NCBI RefSeq assembly: GCF_019977275.1
Contig: NZ_AP024650.1
Location: 248,001 to 312,000, forward strand
Direction: 5' to 3'
Source: Arthrobacter sp. StoSoilB19
Lineage (GTDB): Bacteria; Actinomycetota; Actinomycetes; Actinomycetales; Micrococcaceae
Length of the DNA: 64,000 nt
Position 1 is the first letter of the stretch, and each line of letters opens with the position of its first letter. Shown piece by piece: positions 9,244 through 17,451 of the stretch. Under the pieces are notes generated by a model. The model was not told the DNA's origin and searched no databases. It worked only from the letters and a program-made list of their open reading frames with translations. The position numbers were made by a program, and so were the translations under genes.

Positions 9244-10844
9244 GCGTTGCTCTCTGCTTTCTCTGCGGCGGAAACCACTTCGCCGTCGATGCGCCGGTTG
9301 AGGTGCCAGGGGTTGGCGTCCTGCAGGGCTGCCGGGAGCAGTTCCTGGGGGAGGTTCTGGTAGGCCACGGGACGCAGGAAGCGGTTGATCGCCAGGGTTC
9401 CAACGGAGGTGGTGCGCGAGTCCGAGGTGGCGGGGAAGGGGCCGCCGTGGACCATGGCGTGGCCGACTTCGACGCCGGTGGGCCAGCCGTTGACAATGAT
9501 ACGTCCCACTTTTTGCTCCAGGACGGGGATAAGCGGCGCCGCTGTTGGATAGTCCTGTTCGGTGAGCTGCAGGGACGCGGTGAGCTGGCCTTCCATCCGG
9601 CCGGCTGCCTGGAGGAGGTCCTGGATGGAGCTGTAGCGGATCACCAGGGACGCGGCGCCGAAGATTTCCTCATGCAGGACGTGGTTGCTGGTGAATTCGG
9701 TGACGCCCGTGCCGAAGATGGTGGGGGCCGGGGCGTTCTCGGTGGGGCCGGGAGTGCCCTGGCCGATGAGTTCGACGCCGGCTGCCGCGCCAAGGTTTTC
9801 CGTCCCGGCGTTCCAGGACTTGGCAATGCCTTCGGTGAGCATGGTCTGACCGGCGCAGGCGGACACGGCACGTCCGACGGCGGCAGCGAGTTTGTCCCCT
9901 GCCTCGCCTTCGGGGGCGAACAGGAGCCCGGGGGAGGTGCAGAGCTGGCCGGAACTTCCGGTGACGGCGGTGACGTACTGCTGTGCAAGGGCGTCGACGT
10001 CGCCCTCGAGGGCGCCCTCGAAGACAAAGACCGGGTTCAGTGACGACATCTCCGCGTACACGGGAATCGGCTCGGGGCGGGCGGCCGCGGTTTTCATCAG
10101 GGCGATGCCTGCAGCCTGGGAGCCGGTGAAGCCGACCGCCTTGATGGCGGGGTCCGCCACGAGGGCCTGGCCGATGCTGGAACCGGGACCGTAGATCAGG
10201 GAGAACACGCCGGGGTGCAGCCCTGCGTCCTTGACGGCCTGGGTGACCGCCTGGCCCACCAGTTCGCTGGTGCCGGGGTGGGCGTTGTGGGCCTTGAAGA
10301 CCACCGGGCAGCCTGCGGCGAGGGCCGAGGCGGTGTCTCCGCCCGCCGTCGAGAACGCCAGCGGGAAGTTGCTGGCGCCGAACACGGCGACGGGACCCAG
10401 GGGGAGCTGCCGCTGCCGGATGTCAGCCCGGGGGAGCGGGTTCCGGTCCGGGAGGGCGGGGTCGATGCGGACGCCGCGGAAGTCGCCTTGCCGCACCACG
10501 TCCGCGAAGAGGCGAAGCTGGCCGGTGGTGCGGGCCCGCTCACCGGTGAGCCGCGCCGCCGAGAGCCCTGTTTCCTGGCCGGCGCGGATGATCAGTTCCT
10601 CGCCCAGGGCGTCGATGTTGTCCGCGATCGCTTCGAGGAAGGACGCGTGGGTTTCCGGGTCAAGGGTGCTGAAGGACGGGAAGGCCTCGGCGGCCGCTGC
10701 CGTGGCGGCTTTCAACTGTTCTTCCGTGATCAGCGAGTAGGCGGGCTCCAGGGCCTGGTTGGTGGCCGGGTTGAACCCGCTGGTGGTTTTGCCTTCGCCG
10801 GTAACGGGCCGGCCGGCGATGAGTGAATGTCCGTTGAGGGTCAT
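9240..10844 (-). CDS. Alpha-ketoglutaric semialdehyde (2,5-dioxovalerate) dehydrogenase
   Basis: An NAD(P)-dependent aldehyde dehydrogenase of 534 residues that oxidises 2,5-dioxopentanoate to 2-oxoglutarate, the last step of the hexarate route. The catalytic Cys is in SGQLCTSPG and the general-base Glu in [10 protein letters not shown]; the cofactor domain includes [16 protein letters not shown]. It lies between kdgD (28 bases upstream) and gudD (four-base overlap). The subfamily, long with an N-terminal GHSLIAG segment, fits the 2,5-dioxovalerate group. Cofactor preference cannot be read from the sequence. Confidence 0.9.
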   Translation of the reverse strand: MTLNGHSLIAGRPVTGEGKTTSGFNPATNQALEPAYSLITEEQLKAATAAAAEAFPSFSTLDPETHASFLEAIADNIDALGEELIIRAGQETGLSAARLTGERARTTGQLRLFADVVRQGDFRGVRIDPALPDRNPLPRADIRQRQLPLGPVAVFGASNFPLAFSTAGGDTASALAAGCPVVFKAHNAHPGTSELVGQAVTQAVKDAGLHPGVFSLIYGPGSSIGQALVADPAIKAVGFTGSQAAGIALMKTAAARPEPIPVYAEMSSLNPVFVFEGALEGDVDALAQQYVTAVTGSSGQLCTSPGLLFAPEGEAGDKLAAAVGRAVSACAGQTMLTEGIAKSWNAGTENLGAAAGVELIGQGTPGPTENAPAPTIFGTGVTEFTSNHVLHEEIFGAASLVIRYSSIQDLLQAAGRMEGQLTASLQLTEQDYPTAAPLIPVLEQKVGRIIVNGWPTGVEVGHAMVHGGPFPATSDSRTTSVGTLAINRFLRPVAYQNLPQELLPAALQDANPWHLNRRIDGEVVSAAEKAESNA

Positions 10845-10872
10845 GGTGGGGCTCCTGTGTCTGCAGCGACGG

Positions 10873-11787
10873 CTATGAAACGGTGGCGATCAGGGCTTTG
10901 AGGTCCGCGAAGTCCTGCTCGTTGAGGTTCTGCAGCGGCGGCCGCACCGGGCCGGCGGGACGGCCCACGGCATCAAGGCCGGCCTTGACGATGGAAACAG
11001 AGTAGCCCTTCACGCGGTCGCGGATGTCCAGGTAGGGGATGACGAAGTCGTTGAGCTTCCTGTTCACCGCGGCCCGGTCCTGGTTGCGGACGTCCTGGTA
11101 GAAGTCCAGTGCGAACTGGGGGACGAAGTTGTACATGGCGCTGGAGTACGTGCTCATGCCGAGCTGCAGGAGGGGAAGGGCGAAGGTCTCGGCGGTCGGG
11201 AGGCCGCCCAGGTAGAAGAGGCGTTCGCCGAGCTTGGCGTAAACGCGGGCATCGTGTTCCAGGTCGCCCACACCGTCCTTGAAGCCGATCAGGTTCCGGT
11301 GCCGCTCGGCGAGGGTTGCCACCGTGGTGTCCCGGTAGATGGCGTTGGCCCGGTTGTAGATGATGACGCCCAGGGAGGTGGCCCGGCAGACCGCGCTGAC
11401 GTGTTCCACGAGCCCGTCCTGGTCTGCCTCCGTGAGGTACGGGGGCAGGAGGAGGATGCCTTCTGCGCCGGCAGCCTCGGCAGCCTTCGCATTTTCGATG
11501 GCCTGCGCCGTGGAGCCACCGGCGGAGGCAAGGACGGGGATGCGGCTGCCCACCTCGTCGACGGCTGTCCGCACCACGTGCTCCGACTCGGCAGGAGTCA
11601 GGGAGAACCCTTCGCCGGTGCCGCCGGCCGCGAACAGGCCCGCCACCGGAAAGCTCGCCTGCCACGCCAGGTGCTTGCGGTAGTTCTCCTCATCTACCTG
11701 GAGCTGGGCATCGAACGGGGTCACGGGAAAGGACAGCAGGCCTTCCTTGAGCGTGTCCGCCAGTTCCTGGGGTGTGTACTTTGCCAC
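10873..11787 (-). CDS. kdgD: 5-dehydro-4-deoxyglucarate dehydratase
   Basis: A class I (Schiff-base) enzyme of the DHDPS/NAL family that dehydrates and decarboxylates 5-dehydro-4-deoxy-D-glucarate to 2,5-dioxopentanoate. 304 residues. GTGE lies at 56-59, the conserved Tyr144 in IIYNRANA and the Schiff-base Lys170 in [10 protein letters not shown]. The NRAN context after the Tyr and the genes beside it set it apart from dihydrodipicolinate synthase. It is the first gene of the operon; its promoter carries the block shared with tctCBA. Confidence 0.92.
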   Translation of the reverse strand: MAKYTPQELADTLKEGLLSFPVTPFDAQLQVDEENYRKHLAWQASFPVAGLFAAGGTGEGFSLTPAESEHVVRTAVDEVGSRIPVLASAGGSTAQAIENAKAAEAAGAEGILLLPPYLTEADQDGLVEHVSAVCRATSLGVIIYNRANAIYRDTTVATLAERHRNLIGFKDGVGDLEHDARVYAKLGERLFYLGGLPTAETFALPLLQLGMSTYSSAMYNFVPQFALDFYQDVRNQDRAAVNRKLNDFVIPYLDIRDRVKGYSVSIVKAGLDAVGRPAGPVRPPLQNLNEQDFADLKALIATVS

Positions 11788-11843
11788 GGTGTGGGTCCTC
11801 CGGGTGTGTGCGCCGCGGGCGGCAGGCTGATGATTCCGTTCCC

Positions 11844-11898
11844 ACAGTAGGAGCGCCCTCGATGCCTGTCTAAGTGCATTTTTATATGCGTTGATACC
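11844..11898 (-). promoter_or_regulatory. Promoter and LysR-type site of the glucarate operon
   Basis: On the minus strand a -35 TAGACA (11867-11872) is 17 bases from a -10 TACTGT (11844-11849). Overlapping and upstream is a 38-nt block at 11861-11898 that also occurs before tctCBA in the same orientation relative to transcription. Its gene-proximal 14 nt (GATGCCTGTCTAAG on the plus strand) and distal 8 nt (TTGATACC) are identical in both copies at identical spacing. The adjacent LysR protein is the obvious binder. Confidence 0.7.
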
Positions 11899-11929
11899 TT
11901 TGCTGCATTACTGACCGGAGGGGCGCCGG

Positions 11930-12814
11930 TTACTCCATGGCGAACTCAAGGTCCCGAAGGAGGCGCGACAGCGCAGGATTGGTGACCCTCCGGTTCCACA
12001 GCGCATGCAGCTCCACCTGTTCGTGGTCGCCACCCTCCAGCGGGAGGAATTCAACGCCGCGGATACCTAGCATGGTGGCCGAGTGGGGCACGAAGGCCAG
12101 CCCGCGCTTGGCCGCCACCAGCGACACCATGGTGAGGATCTGGCTCACCGTGTGCACCACGTTGGTGTGGCGGATGGGGAGCATGCGCACCACCAGGTCA
12201 TAGAAGTAGCGGGCCTGGGTGGCCGAGTGCATGATCAGGGGCTCATCGCTGAAATCGTCCGCGGCAATGCTCCGTTCCAGCTTCGTCAGCGGGTGCCCCT
12301 CGGGGACGGCCAGCATCATGGACTCGCGGTAGAGGAGATGCGAGTCAAAGGTCTCCCGGTCGAACGGCGGCCGTGCCAGCCCCAGGTCCAGTTCGCCCGT
12401 CAGCAGCCCGGCCAACTGGTCTCCGGTCACCAGTTCCTGCAGCTCGATGTCCACATCGGGGATGATGCCCGCGAGTTCCTCCAGCAGCGGACCCAGGATG
12501 CTGAAGCCGCTGGCCGCGGTGAAGCCTATCCGCAGGACGCCGGATTTGCCGGAAGCGATGCGGCGTGCGGTGACAGGTGCCCGCTCCGCGAGTGCCATGA
12601 GCCGGCGGGCCTCGTCCAGGAACGTTCGGCCGGCAGATGTCAGCTCCACTCTTCTGTTGTCCCGCTCCAGCAGTTCGGCGCCCACGGCCTTTTCGAGTTT
12701 CTGGATTTGCCGGCTCAGTGGCGGCTGCGTCATATTCAGGCGTTCTGCCGCCCTGCCGAAGTGGAGTTCCTCCGCCACGGCGATGAATCCGGCCAGTTGG
12801 TCGAAAGTAAACAT
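11930..12814 (-). CDS. LysR-type regulator of the glucarate and tct operons
   Basis: 294 residues, standard for the family. The N-terminal winged helix-turn-helix (FIAVAEELHFGRAAERLNMTQ, then PPLSRQIQKLE) is followed by a linker helix and a periplasmic-binding-like effector domain from about residue 90. It lies between the two operons it probably controls: kdgD is downstream on the same strand and tctC is divergent. Both operon promoters share a 38-nt block, and one copy lies just upstream of this gene, so autoregulation is likely. The effector is probably a hexarate or pathway intermediate. Confidence 0.88.
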   Translation of the reverse strand: MFTFDQLAGFIAVAEELHFGRAAERLNMTQPPLSRQIQKLEKAVGAELLERDNRRVELTSAGRTFLDEARRLMALAERAPVTARRIASGKSGVLRIGFTAASGFSILGPLLEELAGIIPDVDIELQELVTGDQLAGLLTGELDLGLARPPFDRETFDSHLLYRESMMLAVPEGHPLTKLERSIAADDFSDEPLIMHSATQARYFYDLVVRMLPIRHTNVVHTVSQILTMVSLVAAKRGLAFVPHSATMLGIRGVEFLPLEGGDHEQVELHALWNRRVTNPALSRLLRDLEFAME

Positions 12815-12824
12815 GATGCCTTCC

Positions 12825-12881
12825 GGGTATCAAATGATGCAGATATGGGCTTAGACAGGCATCATAACTGCTCCCTACACT
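12825..12881 (+). promoter_or_regulatory. Promoter and LysR-type site of tctCBA, shared with the lysR gene
   Basis: A -35 TAGACA at 12852-12857 and a -10 TACACT at 12876-12881 (18-base spacer) drive tctC. The 38-nt block at 12825-12862 ends are identical to those before kdgD: GGTATCAA distally and CTTAGACAGGCATC proximally. Within it, ATGATGC (12834-12840) and GCATCAT (12859-12865) form an inverted repeat with an 18-base gap. Confidence 0.7.
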
Positions 12882-12964
12882 CAACACAGCGAGGCGGGGG
12901 TGACCCGCTTCACAGATGTACCGGGCGTCCCAGCCCGCACCTGCGCTTGCACCTAGGAGTCCCA

Positions 12965-13975
12965 ATGATGCACTTCCCGTCCCGCCGCGCCGTTCTCGGA
13001 ACGGCGTCGGCCTTCACCCTGCTGGCACTGACAGCCTGCGGCGGCAACGTTGCCGGCGGAGCCGCAGCCGGCAACCCGTCCAAGTACCCGGCCGGGCCCG
13101 TAACAATGACCGTGGGACAGGCCGCCGGCGGCAGCACGGACCTGATCGCCAGGGCGCTTGCAGACGGCGCCGCCAAGACCCTCGGAGCCCCGATGCCCGT
13201 GGTGAACAAGCCGGGCGCCAACGGCGCCCTCGCCACCAAGGAAGTTGCCGGCAAGACGGCCGACGGCCAGGAGCTGGTACTCCTCACAGCCTCCCTGGTC
13301 ACCATCACCCCCCTTGCCGTGAGCAAGGACGAGGCAGTGAACCTCGACGACCTGGACATCATCACTGGACTTTCGCAGGACGACTACGTGCTGGTGGCCA
13401 GCCAGGGCTCCGGGTTCAGGAGCTTCAAGGACGTCACCGCCGCCGGCCGGAACGTCACGTTCGGGACCACCGGCGTGGGCACGGGCAGCCAGCTGGCCCA
13501 GACCGTCCTGTTCAAGCAGGCCAACGTGCAGGGCACCGATGTGCCGTTCGACAGTGGTAAGCCGGCACTGACCGCCGTCCTGGGCAACCAGGTGGAGCTG
13601 GCCACTGTCCAGCTGGGCGAAGCCATGGCACAGATCCAGGCCGGAAAAGTCACCCCTCTGCTGGTCTTCTCCGAAGGGCGCAACAGCTTCCTGCCTGACG
13701 TTCCATCCGCCAAGGAAGCCGGCTACGACGTTCCCGTGGCACAGTACCGTGCGGTCGCGGCTCCCAAGGGCACTCCCCAGGAGGTCAAGGACAAGCTCGC
13801 CGCGGCATTCAAGGACACGTTCAAGACCGACGCCTACCAGGAGTTCAACAAGAAGAACCTCCTGACGCCCAAGGAGATCTCCGGCGAGGAAGTGGTAACG
13901 CAGTGGAAGGACTATGCCGCGAAGTACAAGTCCCTGGTGGAGAAGTACGGCATCAGCCTCAACGGGAACAAGTAA
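12965..13975 (+). CDS. tctC: Tripartite tricarboxylate-type transporter, solute-binding lipoprotein
   Basis: 336 residues. A lipoprotein signal (FTLLALTACGG, Cys25) anchors it outside the membrane. The mature protein has the TctC/Bug fold signature: PAGPVTMTVGQAAGGSTDLIAR (split here as an N-terminal strand and the G-G-x-T-D loop), then VVNKPGANGALAT and DVPSAKEAGYDV. Family members bind carboxylated solutes. AGGAG lies five bases before the ATG. The shared LysR block ties it to the glucarate operon, so a sugar acid is more likely than citrate; that is inference. Confidence 0.88.
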   Translation: MMHFPSRRAVLGTASAFTLLALTACGGNVAGGAAAGNPSKYPAGPVTMTVGQAAGGSTDLIARALADGAAKTLGAPMPVVNKPGANGALATKEVAGKTADGQELVLLTASLVTITPLAVSKDEAVNLDDLDIITGLSQDDYVLVASQGSGFRSFKDVTAAGRNVTFGTTGVGTGSQLAQTVLFKQANVQGTDVPFDSGKPALTAVLGNQVELATVQLGEAMAQIQAGKVTPLLVFSEGRNSFLPDVPSAKEAGYDVPVAQYRAVAAPKGTPQEVKDKLAAAFKDTFKTDAYQEFNKKNLLTPKEISGEEVVTQWKDYAAKYKSLVEKYGISLNGNK

Positions 13976-13980
13976 CGGCC

Positions 13981-14556
13981 ATGGGGACTACTCCAGCAGT
14001 GGCTGCCGGGCGGGGCGGCAGCTCCGCCCTTCCGCCCGGCAGTGACGGCCCGGAAGACCTGCCCGAGGCCCTGACCCCCGAAGAGCTGGCTGCGCAGTGG
14101 GAGGAGGAAAAGCCTCCCGCTGCAGGCCCGCTCGCCAACGCGGCCTCATCCCTGGTGGTGCTCGCCGTCGGAACCGCCGCCCTGGCGCTGTCAGTTTCCA
14201 TGGGCCTTGGCACTCCGGAGAAGCCCGAACCGGGGCTATGGCCCTTCCTGACCAGCTGCGTGATGGTGGCCCTGGCCATCTTCCAGCTGGTGTGGGGCCG
14301 GCACAACCGGGACGCGGAGAAGTTCACCCGGATGTCCTTCGCGCCCCTCACTGGCCTGGCCACGCTGGCCGCCATGGTGGCGCTGATGCCGTTGATCGGG
14401 TTCGAGATTCCCGCCCTCATCCTGTGCATCATCTGGATGAAGTTCCTGGGCAGCGAGACCTGGCGTTCCACCCTCGTGATCAGTGCCATCGTCGTCGCGT
14501 CCTTCTACGGGATCTTCGTGCTGGCGCTGGGCACTTCCATCCCCCACCTCTTCTAG
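13981..14556 (+). CDS. tctB: Tripartite tricarboxylate-type transporter, small membrane subunit
   Basis: 191 residues with four predicted membrane helices after a hydrophilic, proline-rich N-terminus of about 55 residues. Helices appear at about 56-75, 81-101, 117-138 and 160-182. This is the usual TctB topology and length. The ATG is five bases after the tctC stop, and tctA follows nine bases downstream. It pairs with TctA to form the permease. Confidence 0.82.
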   Translation: MGTTPAVAAGRGGSSALPPGSDGPEDLPEALTPEELAAQWEEEKPPAAGPLANAASSLVVLAVGTAALALSVSMGLGTPEKPEPGLWPFLTSCVMVALAIFQLVWGRHNRDAEKFTRMSFAPLTGLATLAAMVALMPLIGFEIPALILCIIWMKFLGSETWRSTLVISAIVVASFYGIFVLALGTSIPHLF

Positions 14557-14565
14557 GAGACCACC

Positions 14566-16110
14566 GTGGATTTCCTCAATCCTGTGATCAACGGTTTTTC
14601 CGTCGTCCTGGAACCAATGAACCTTCTCTACTGCCTGATTGGCGTGGTGATCGGCATGCTGATCGGCGTGCTGCCCGGGCTGGGCCCGGCCGCCACCATC
14701 GCCATCCTGCTTCCGCTGACCTACAGCGTGGAGCCGGTCACCGCCATCATCATGCTCGCCGGCATCTTCTACGGCGCCCAGTACGGTGGCACCATCACGT
14801 CCGTCCTGCTCCGGCTTCCCGGTGAGGCATCCTCCGTGGTCACCGTCTTCGACGGGTACCAGATGGCCAGGCAGGGCAAGGCCGGCACGGCCCTGGGCCT
14901 GGCGGCCATTGGGTCCTTCATCGGCGGAACCGCCTCGATTATCGGCCTGACCTTCCTGGCTCCCGTGGTGGCGGGCTTCGCGCTCGACTTCGGACCCGCG
15001 GAGTACTCCGCGCTGGCGCTGCTGGGCATCCTGCTGGTGGCAACCATCAGCGGAGGCGCCAAGGCCAAGGCACTCATCGCGGCCGCCGTCGGACTCCTGC
15101 TCGCTACCGTCGGCCGCGATATCTTTACCGGCGAAAGCCGCTTCACCTTCGGCAGCCTGCAGCTCGCGGACGGGATCGACTTCGTGCCCATCGCCATGGG
15201 CCTCTTCGGACTGGGCGAGATCCTCTACAACCTCGAGGAGCGGCACCGGGCTGCCAAGGCGCCGTCGAAGGTCTCGAATGTCTGGCCCTCCAGGTCCGAC
15301 CTCAAGCAGGCATCGGGAGCCATTACCCGCGGCTCGGTCCTGGGCTTCTTCCTGGGCATTCTGCCCGGCGGCGGCGCCACCATCGCGTCCATGGCCTCGT
15401 ATGCCATGGAGAAGAAACGGGCCAAGCAGCCGGAGCGGTTCGGCAAGGGCGCACCGGAAGGCGTGGCCGGCCCGGAAACCGCGAACAACGCGGCGGCAAC
15501 GTCGTCGTTCATCCCGCTGCTGACCCTTGGCATCCCCGCCAACGCCACCATGGCGCTGATGTTCGGCGCGCTGCTGATCCAGGGTGTGACGCCTGGCCCG
15601 CAGCTGGTGGAACAGAACCCGGAGCTCTTCTGGGGCGTGGTCAACTCCATGTACATCGGCAACATCCTGCTGCTGATCATGAGCCTGCCCCTGGTGGGGA
15701 TCTTCGTCCGCATCCTCCGCGTCCGGGCAGCCATCCTGGCGCCGGTCACCGCCCTGATCACCCTGCTGGGGGCCTACACCATCAACAACAGCATGTTCGA
15801 CGTGACCCTGGTGGTGTTCTTCGGCGTGGTGGGCTACCTGATGAAGAAGTTCGGCTTCGAGCCCGGTCCGCTGGTTCTGGCCTTCGTCCTCGGCGAGCTG
15901 CTGGAAAGCTCACTGCGCCGCTCCCTGCTGGTCTTCGGCGGCGACGCCACCGGCTTCTTCACCCGCCCCATCTCGGCAACACTGCTGGTGGTCTTCGTGC
16001 TGGTGGCCGTGCTGCCGGGCCTCCGCAGCATGCTGGCCAAGCGCAAGGGCACGACGGCGGCAGTCGCCTCCGCCACGGACAGCACCAACAACATCAAGGA
16101 GAAGGTATGA
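14566..16110 (+). CDS. tctA: Tripartite tricarboxylate-type transporter, large membrane subunit
   Basis: 514 residues with about 12 membrane segments. The TctA signature GMLIGVLPGLGPAATIAI occurs near residue 30, and its inverted-half counterpart LGFFLGILPGGGATIAS near residue 260, consistent with the family's internal duplication. It begins with GTG after a GAGACC spacer. Its last four bases overlap the start of the universal stress gene. Confidence 0.9.
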   Translation: MDFLNPVINGFSVVLEPMNLLYCLIGVVIGMLIGVLPGLGPAATIAILLPLTYSVEPVTAIIMLAGIFYGAQYGGTITSVLLRLPGEASSVVTVFDGYQMARQGKAGTALGLAAIGSFIGGTASIIGLTFLAPVVAGFALDFGPAEYSALALLGILLVATISGGAKAKALIAAAVGLLLATVGRDIFTGESRFTFGSLQLADGIDFVPIAMGLFGLGEILYNLEERHRAAKAPSKVSNVWPSRSDLKQASGAITRGSVLGFFLGILPGGGATIASMASYAMEKKRAKQPERFGKGAPEGVAGPETANNAAATSSFIPLLTLGIPANATMALMFGALLIQGVTPGPQLVEQNPELFWGVVNSMYIGNILLLIMSLPLVGIFVRILRVRAAILAPVTALITLLGAYTINNSMFDVTLVVFFGVVGYLMKKFGFEPGPLVLAFVLGELLESSLRRSLLVFGGDATGFFTRPISATLLVVFVLVAVLPGLRSMLAKRKGTTAAVASATDSTNNIKEKV

Positions 16111-16508
16111 GCATCATCGTTGGGTTCGTCCCCACGCCTGCCGGCGAGGCAGCCCTCGCCGCCGGGATCGCCGAAGCGCGGCTCCGGCAAAAGGACCTGT
16201 ACATCGTGAACTCCGCCCGCCAGGGGGCGCTGGTGGACAAGTCCGTGGCCCCGGAGGACGTCCTGGCCCAGGCCGCGAAAAAGGCGGCCGACGCCGGAGT
16301 CAATGCCACCGTCATCCAGCCGCCGTACGAGCACGACCTGGCGGACGAGTTCCTGGACGTGGCCAGGGAAGTTGATGCTTCGCTGATCGTGATCGGCCTC
16401 CGCCACCGCACCCAGGTGGGCAAGTTCATCCTCGGCAGCCACGCCCAGCAGATCCTGATGCAGGCGGACCGGCCGGTGCTGGCCGTGAAGGCAGGGGTGC
16501 GTTCTTAA
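16107..16508 (+). CDS. Universal stress protein (single UspA domain)
   Basis: 133 residues, one complete UspA domain. The C-terminal nucleotide loop GLRHRTQVGKFILGSHAQ resembles the ATP-binding G-x2-G-x9-G-S pattern. The ATG overlaps the tctA stop (ATGA), so it is translated with the transporter. A comparable arrangement is TeaD, a Usp protein that regulates the TeaABC TRAP transporter, so a role in controlling Tct activity is plausible but inferred. Confidence 0.88.
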   Translation: MSIIVGFVPTPAGEAALAAGIAEARLRQKDLYIVNSARQGALVDKSVAPEDVLAQAAKKAADAGVNATVIQPPYEHDLADEFLDVAREVDASLIVIGLRHRTQVGKFILGSHAQQILMQADRPVLAVKAGVRS

Positions 16509-16520
16509 TGGGTCGGGGCT

Positions 16521-17009
16521 TCACGCCAGCGCGGCGTCGCTGACCAGGGCACTAAGGATGGGCAGCTGGCCCTTCACGAGCTTGAGCCGCGCCTCCTGCT
16601 CGGGGAACCAGCGGGCGTCGTCGATTTCGGGGTAATGCTGGATCCTGCCGGACCCCTTGGGCCATTCCAGCGGAAACGTGTTGCTGCTGATCACGGCCGG
16701 GGCGAAGTCGGCCTGGGCTGCGAAGACCGTGATGAGCTTTCCGGACGGTTGCCGGAAATCGCCCAGAAGCCGGTACTCGGCGTCCGGGGCCGCGGTGCCC
16801 ATTTCCTCGGCGAACTCGCGCAGCGCGGCAGCGCGTGGGTCTTCGCCCTCGCTGTATTCGCCTTTCGGAATCGACCAGGCATGCGCGTCCTTGCGGGCCC
16901 AGAACGGGCCGCCCATGTGGGCGATCCACACCTGCAGGCCCTCCCGGGCGCCGGCGGGCATGGCCGGGTCCTGCCGGTACAGCAGGATGCCGGCGCTTCG
17001 AATGGGCAT
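16521..17009 (-). CDS. NUDIX hydrolase
   Basis: 162 residues with an exact Nudix box from Gly50 to Gly71: G, five residues, E56, seven residues, R64-E65, then EE and MG. The N-terminal SAGILLYR and PFWARKDAHAWSIPKGEY are typical of a NUDIX subgroup of unknown substrate common in actinobacteria. It is convergent with the tct-usp operon, 12 bases away. Confidence 0.9.
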   Translation of the reverse strand: MPIRSAGILLYRQDPAMPAGAREGLQVWIAHMGGPFWARKDAHAWSIPKGEYSEGEDPRAAALREFAEEMGTAAPDAEYRLLGDFRQPSGKLITVFAAQADFAPAVISSNTFPLEWPKGSGRIQHYPEIDDARWFPEQEARLKLVKGQLPILSALVSDAALA

Positions 17010-17144
17010 TGATCCTCCAAGAAAGCCGCTGGGAACAGGAAAGGAAGTTGCCGTCCGCCGTTAACGTGGAGTTCACGGCCCTGCTTTAGGTTATTCCTTC
17101 AGGCACTCTGCCAGGCACTCTGGTCGAAAGGGACGGGACCACTC

Positions 17145-17384
17145 ATGGCCAACATTGCCGAGGTTTTGGGGCGGCTTACGCCCGAAGAAGTCGATGAACT
17201 CCGCAGCCTTGGGCCGCAGGGCCACCTGCCGCGGCATCTGGTGGATGCCCTGGACCGTGCCGCCGGGGGAGCCGGATCGGGCCGCGGCTATTACGTGGTG
17301 AACGGCAACGTGAGCGCCACCGGCGGCCCCCTCCTCGTGCTGCGCAGCGACGTTTCCAGCTGGCTGGCCGGCACGGGTTCCTGA
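17145..17384 (+). CDS. Small hypothetical protein
   Basis: 79 residues, acidic N-terminal half (IAEVLGRLTPEEVDELRSLG) that looks helical, then a glycine-rich turn and two beta-like strands (YYVVNGNVSATG, PLLVLRSDVSSWL). Cytoplasmic, no known motif. A purine-rich AAGGGA lies 16 bases upstream of the ATG. It stands alone between the NUDIX gene and the convergent histidine kinase. Confidence 0.55.
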   Translation: MANIAEVLGRLTPEEVDELRSLGPQGHLPRHLVDALDRAAGGAGSGRGYYVVNGNVSATGGPLLVLRSDVSSWLAGTGS

Positions 17385-17451
17385 CCCACGTCGCCTGCCG
17401 ACGGCGCGGTTCCTCCTGAGGGGCAGAACGGGAGCTCCCTGCGATGGCGGG

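Noticed and set aside
10873..11787. Dihydrodipicolinate synthase (dapA) for the DHDPS-family gene
   Set aside because: The genes around it form the glucarate pathway and the sequence after the conserved Tyr fits KdgD, so a lysine role is unlikely.
12965..16110. Naming the Tct operon a citrate transporter
   Set aside because: The shared LysR block with the glucarate operon points to sugar acids; nothing in the sequence indicates citrate.
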